Positions 61,250 to 64,000 of a stretch of 64,000 nt of DNA are shown in pieces. The notes under the pieces are model-generated. The model was not told where the DNA came from, made no database searches, and saw only the letters and a program-made list of their open reading frames with translations. The position numbers were made by a program, and so were the translations under genes. Within the stretch, counting starts at the first letter, position 1. Every line of letters starts with the position of its first letter. The DNA lies in assembly GCF_000430625.1 (NCBI RefSeq), contig NZ_AUMJ01000027.1, positions 1 through 64,000 on the forward strand, written 5' to 3'. Source of the DNA: Aneurinibacillus terranovensis DSM 18919. GTDB taxonomy: Bacteria > Bacillota > Bacilli > Aneurinibacillales > Aneurinibacillaceae.

Positions 61250-62461
61250 TGAGAATACGCAGGGGACAATAAATGCGATTTGATAGGAAGAGGCTGCGTG
61301 CATTCCAAGATCATCAAGAATTTTCCCCATGATTGGCGGCACCAATACCGCACTTAAAAATCCGCCTGTATTTGCCAGCCCGGATAAAACCCCGACCTGG
61401 GTTGGTGGAAATGTCTCACGAATGGAGGCAAATGTAAGCATGCTCCCCCCATTTCCAAAACCAAGCAGGAAAAACAAGCAATACATTGCCCAGATGGGGG
61501 GACGAACACCGGTAACTAAAAAGAGCGCCCACATAATGACAACCATCGCCTGCAAAAAGATATAGGGTTTACGTCTTTCTCTCATTTTATCCGACAGCAT
61601 ACCGGTAATCGGCCCCCCGATGGAAGCGCCAATCAATCCGACACCGACCATTCCGGCGGCGGCTGTCCTGCTCATTCCATAAATATCCAACAAAAAAGGA
61701 ACGGCCCAGAGGCTGATAAAGCCTGCATACGTGCCAACGATGCCAAAATGGCATAAAAAAGGGGGCCAGGATTGCTTTTTACATAGTACCTCGCGCAGAA
61801 TAGACACCGCATTGTCTTTTGGTTCTTCATCCCTTTTTGGGGAGACAACAGGGTTGTGTTGAAACGTCCATACCATAATGATTCCATGAATAAGCAAAAT
61901 GGCACCCATAATTTCAAAGGGCATTCGCCAACCAGAAAGGGTAACCCACCATGCGAGAGGCATGGTGGTCAGAAGTCCGCCCATATTGCCCATCGTTCCA
62001 GTCCAACCAAGAGCCGAGGCGAATTCTTCCCTGTTAAAAACAAGGCTAAACATAAGCACGCAATTCACCCAGATCATGGCGTCTCCTAACCCTACTAAAA
62101 CGCGACCAATCAGCAATATACTAAGACTGGAGGCCAGACTGTATACAAGAGTTCCAATCCCGTTGCAAACAACGCCAAAAATCAAAAAACGCATGGGACC
62201 GAATTTATCTCCCCACAGTCCGACAGGAATTTGTAGTACCATATACATAAGGAATTGCAGCCCACTGATCCATCCGAGTACAGAACCGGATGTGTGGAAT
62301 TCTTTTAATAAATGATCGCTAATGATCCCGGGTGCCGTACGTTGGCTGACAATCAATAAATAAGCGACCGACACAACCGCCCAGAGTTGCCAGGGACGGC
62401 TTTCTTTCTTTTTCAATGGTGAAATGCCCCCTACAACAGGGGACGAAACCACATGCTTCAC
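61190..62461 (-). CDS. MFS transporter
   Basis: 423 residues with 12 predicted membrane helices; SQRTAPGIISDHLLKEFHTS and a LWGDKFGPMRFLIFG motif A-like loop are typical of the sugar-acid/nitrate-type MFS group. GTG 62461 is chosen, seven bases behind AAAAGGAGA; a longer frame from 62503 has no ribosome site. Substrate unknown. Its 3' end lies against the thpR stub, so the gene may have arrived by insertion there. Confidence 0.87.
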   Translation of the reverse strand: MKHVVSSPVVGGISPLKKKESRPWQLWAVVSVAYLLIVSQRTAPGIISDHLLKEFHTSGSVLGWISGLQFLMYMVLQIPVGLWGDKFGPMRFLIFGVVCNGIGTLVYSLASSLSILLIGRVLVGLGDAMIWVNCVLMFSLVFNREEFASALGWTGTMGNMGGLLTTMPLAWWVTLSGWRMPFEIMGAILLIHGIIMVWTFQHNPVVSPKRDEEPKDNAVSILREVLCKKQSWPPFLCHFGIVGTYAGFISLWAVPFLLDIYGMSRTAAAGMVGVGLIGASIGGPITGMLSDKMRERRKPYIFLQAMVVIMWALFLVTGVRPPIWAMYCLFFLLGFGNGGSMLTFASIRETFPPTQVGVLSGLANTGGFLSAVLVPPIMGKILDDLGMHAASSYQIAFIVPCVFSLIGLLGALLLPKKGLGSLR

Positions 62462-62634
62462 GAATAATCTCTCCTTTTTCTCTATACCTACTAACTGTAT
62501 CACGATTAAAGAGATTGGAATAGGTGATTTCTAAATCATTGAATATCAACATTCCTGCCGTCCGTTCAGAAAAGTCGCTTTCCAAGCCAGTTGTTGCACT
62601 TGTTAATCGTGGTATCGGCATTGCTGGCACAGCC

Positions 62635-62727
62635 CGATATATTGGTTACGGGCGATCAAGATTTTCATACACCTGAAATCAAGGAACAGCTCGTCGTGTT
62701 GTCACCAAGCGAGTTTTTACGAGCCTT
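62635..62727 (+). pseudogene. C-terminal relic of PIN-domain protein
   Basis: One frame reads DILVTGDQDFHTPEI and then VVLSPSEFLRAF, the end of the PIN fold in toxin-like (VapC-type) proteins, with the last catalytic acidic residues in GDQDF. Upstream sequence has shifted frames and no start. Confidence 0.5.
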
Positions 62728-63034
62728 TGGAAGCGACGTACATCACCATTGATGCGCGGCGGCTGAAGTTTTCGCACGCCGACGCCGCGATCGGGTTGCA
62801 TGCTGGCAACGGCAGTCACCTTCGAACTGCAGTTTGGGGTGCTACGTGCAAAAACAGGTCATTCGCTGGTAGATATTTACCCAAAAAACTCAAGCCGATC
62901 GGTAAATCAATTAATCACCTATAGAGGACTATTGGGGGAACGATAGGTGATTGTGTAAGACCTTCAGGAGGAAATCAGACTTTTATAGCGAATAAAAGTA
63001 AAGGTGCAAGAGATAACTGAATATCAGAGTCCGT
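62728..63034. other. gap with undefined coding debris
   Basis: A plus-strand frame at 62799-62944 reads LATAVTFELQFGVLRAKTG and ends LITYRGLLGER; it has coding character but I cannot name it. The stretch from 62945 leads into the cobalamin riboswitch and should hold its promoter. Confidence 0.25.
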
Positions 63035-63190
63035 AAGGTGCCCTTGCATATGCAAGGGGTAACAGGGAATCGGGTGCAAATCCCGAGCGGTCCCGCCACT
63101 GTATCCGGGAAGCTACTCTCAAAATGTCACTCGATCACGATCGGGGAAGACGAGAGGCGCGATGAACCGGGAGCCAGGAGACCTACCTAA
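63035..63190 (+). ncRNA. cobalamin (B12) riboswitch
   Basis: Conserved blocks in order: AAGGTGCCC, GGGTAACAGGGAATCGGGTG, CAAATCCCGAGCGGTCCCGC, CACTGTATCCGGGA and the B12 box GAGCCAGGAGACCTACC (63170-63186). With B12 bound it would lower expression of the cobalt/B12 gene downstream, through the terminator at 63302 or translation control. Confidence 0.93.
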
Positions 63191-63237
63191 CGGACGCACA
63201 CCCAAATACCTTCGCGGAAAGGAGAGGTGTACGCTCT

Positions 63238-63303
63238 ATGAAACGACAATCATCACCATTGTATCGTCTCACCATTGTATCGTCTATTGATAAGTACCCT
63301 TGA
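63238..63303 (+). CDS. possible 21-residue leader peptide
   Basis: ATG 63238 sits eight bases behind AAAGGAGAGGTG, a stronger site than most genes here have. The frame ([21 protein letters not shown]) runs 21 codons and its TGA ends inside the first bases of the terminator stem. It holds the 16-bp direct repeat. It may be a leader coupling translation with the terminator, or a spurious frame. Confidence 0.35.
   Translation: MKRQSSPLYRLTIVSSIDKYP
63253..63284 (+). repeat. 16-bp tandem repeat in cbiM leader
   Basis: TCACCATTGTATCGTC occurs twice in direct succession (63253-63268 and 63269-63284), between the B12 riboswitch and the terminator. Likely a slippage duplication; it adds 16 bases and so shifts the leader frame's second half. 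Confidence 0.7.
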
Positions 63304-63328
63304 CCAATCCTGCTGGATTGGTCTTTTT
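63302..63328 (+). terminator. riboswitch expression-platform terminator
   Basis: GACCAATCC and GGATTGGTC with TGCT loop followed by TTTTT, 38 bp before cbiM. Probably the regulated terminator of the B12 leader. Confidence 0.85.
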
Positions 63329-63365
63329 GATTGGAATCTCACACAAACAGGAGGAACGACAAATC

Positions 63366-64000
63366 ATGAATATAAAAAAAGCAATCCGTGCCCTATTTCT
63401 CATTGCTGGCTTTACGCCGTATTTCGTGTTGAACGAGCCCCAGACTGCCCATGCCATGCATATCATGGAAGGATTTCTGCCTTTGGGCTGGGCGATCTTC
63501 TGGTGGGCGGCTTTTGTACCCTTCTTTGCATTCGGGCTTCGCAGCTTGCGAACCATCACGAAGGAAGCGCCGGAACTCAAAATCATGCTGGGCTTGGCCG
63601 GCGCATTCACCTTCGTGCTTTCTGCGCTAAAGATTCCGTCCGTGACCGGCAGCAGTTCGCATCCGACCGGAACCTGCCTCGGCGCAGTCATGTTCGGCCC
63701 CTTGCCGATGAGTGTGCTCGGTTCCATCGTCCTGCTGTTCCAGGCTGTGCTGCTGGCTCACGGCGGATTGACCACGCTCGGCGCGAACGCTTTCTCGATG
63801 GCCGTTGCCGGTCCTATGGTCGGTTATGCCGTCTATAGATGGCTAGCGAAAACGACCGGCAAGCAAAAGCTGGCGATTTTTATGGCGGCGGCGCTTGCGG
63901 ACCTATCCACTTATGTCGTTACTTCGCTCCAACTTGCGCTTGCCTTCCCGGCGGAGCATGGTGGAGTTATCGCTTCTTTTGTTAAATTTGGCAGCATATT
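63366..64000 (+). CDS. cbiM: cobalt ECF transporter S component CbiM (partial)
   Basis: At least 211 residues, open at the right edge. A signal-like N-terminus is cut before [10 protein letters not shown], the N-terminal Met-His metal ligand motif of CbiM; then [29 protein letters not shown] and [21 protein letters not shown], all in pieces, are diagnostic. It binds Co(II) for uptake by the CbiMNQO energy-coupling factor transporter, whose other genes should follow. AGGAGG ribosome site; under B12 riboswitch control. Confidence 0.95.
   Translation, partial: MNIKKAIRALFLIAGFTPYFVLNEPQTAHAMHIMEGFLPLGWAIFWWAAFVPFFAFGLRSLRTITKEAPELKIMLGLAGAFTFVLSALKIPSVTGSSSHPTGTCLGAVMFGPLPMSVLGSIVLLFQAVLLAHGGLTTLGANAFSMAVAGPMVGYAVYRWLAKTTGKQKLAIFMAAALADLSTYVVTSLQLALAFPAEHGGVIASFVKFGSI

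Overview
The window looks like a chromosome segment of a spore-forming, low-to-mid GC Bacillota, probably Bacillales of the Paenibacillus/Brevibacillus/Aneurinibacillus kind. The evidence is strong AGGAGG ribosome sites, frequent GTG/TTG starts, a SAM-I riboswitch, a YtpB terpenoid synthase, a PdaA-type deacetylase, a YrhE/YrhD-like formate dehydrogenase pair and a YvgK-like molybdate regulator. Species cannot be fixed from sequence alone.

Region 1 (1-24054) is a catabolic island. An IS3-type element cuts an acyl-CoA ligase at the left edge. Then follow a Gfo/Idh dehydrogenase, an acyl-CoA dehydrogenase, a Liv-type ABC importer split around an IolE-like TIM-barrel enzyme, a YdiB-like quinate/shikimate dehydrogenase and a ThDP enzyme carrying a Gly-His-Thr motif like cyclohexane-1,2-dione hydrolase. 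Next come an aldehyde dehydrogenase, a full beta-oxidation set (hydratase, dehydrogenases, thiolase), an NDP-forming acyl-CoA synthetase, both ETF subunits and a thioesterase. A convergent shikimate kinase closes the block. I infer non-oxygenolytic opening of an alicyclic polyol or cyclohexane-type acid: import, hydroxyl oxidation, dehydration, ThDP-dependent C-C hydrolysis, aldehyde oxidation, CoA activation, beta-oxidation. Four perfectly spaced sigma-54 -24/-12 elements head its transcription units. Three of them have paired copies of a shared dyad (TGTTTWNNANNTGAAC-like) upstream, the layout expected for a dedicated enhancer-binding activator, which is not in this window.

Region 2 (24055-41950) is a mixed accessory stretch: a MocR regulator divergent from an EamA exporter, a metallo-beta-lactamase-fold hydrolase, formate dehydrogenase plus DUF1641 protein, OsmC protein, a SAM-riboswitch-controlled sodium/solute symporter, a polysaccharide deacetylase, a class-V aminotransferase, a head-to-head pair of truncated genes (MFS transporter and SgrR-like protein), a flavodoxin-like protein and an O-antigen-ligase-like membrane protein.

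Region 3 (41951-51550), mostly minus strand, holds an ABC-2 export operon whose ATPase is frameshifted just before Walker A, the modABC molybdate importer with a hemoglobin relic overlapping the modC stop, a divergent one-component molybdate regulator with operator-like repeats, and ytpB.

Region 4 (51551-64000) holds a SIMPL protein, a LuxR-GAF regulator followed by a DUF6230/DUF6114/DUF6230-like cassette, cardiolipin synthase, transketolase, a monooxygenase-fold protein, an MFS transporter, several gene stubs, and a cobalamin riboswitch ahead of cbiM, which runs off the end. Gene relics (ThDP enzyme, aldehyde dehydrogenase, LacI, hemoglobin, ThpR, PIN) are unusually common, showing repeated deletion and insertion here.
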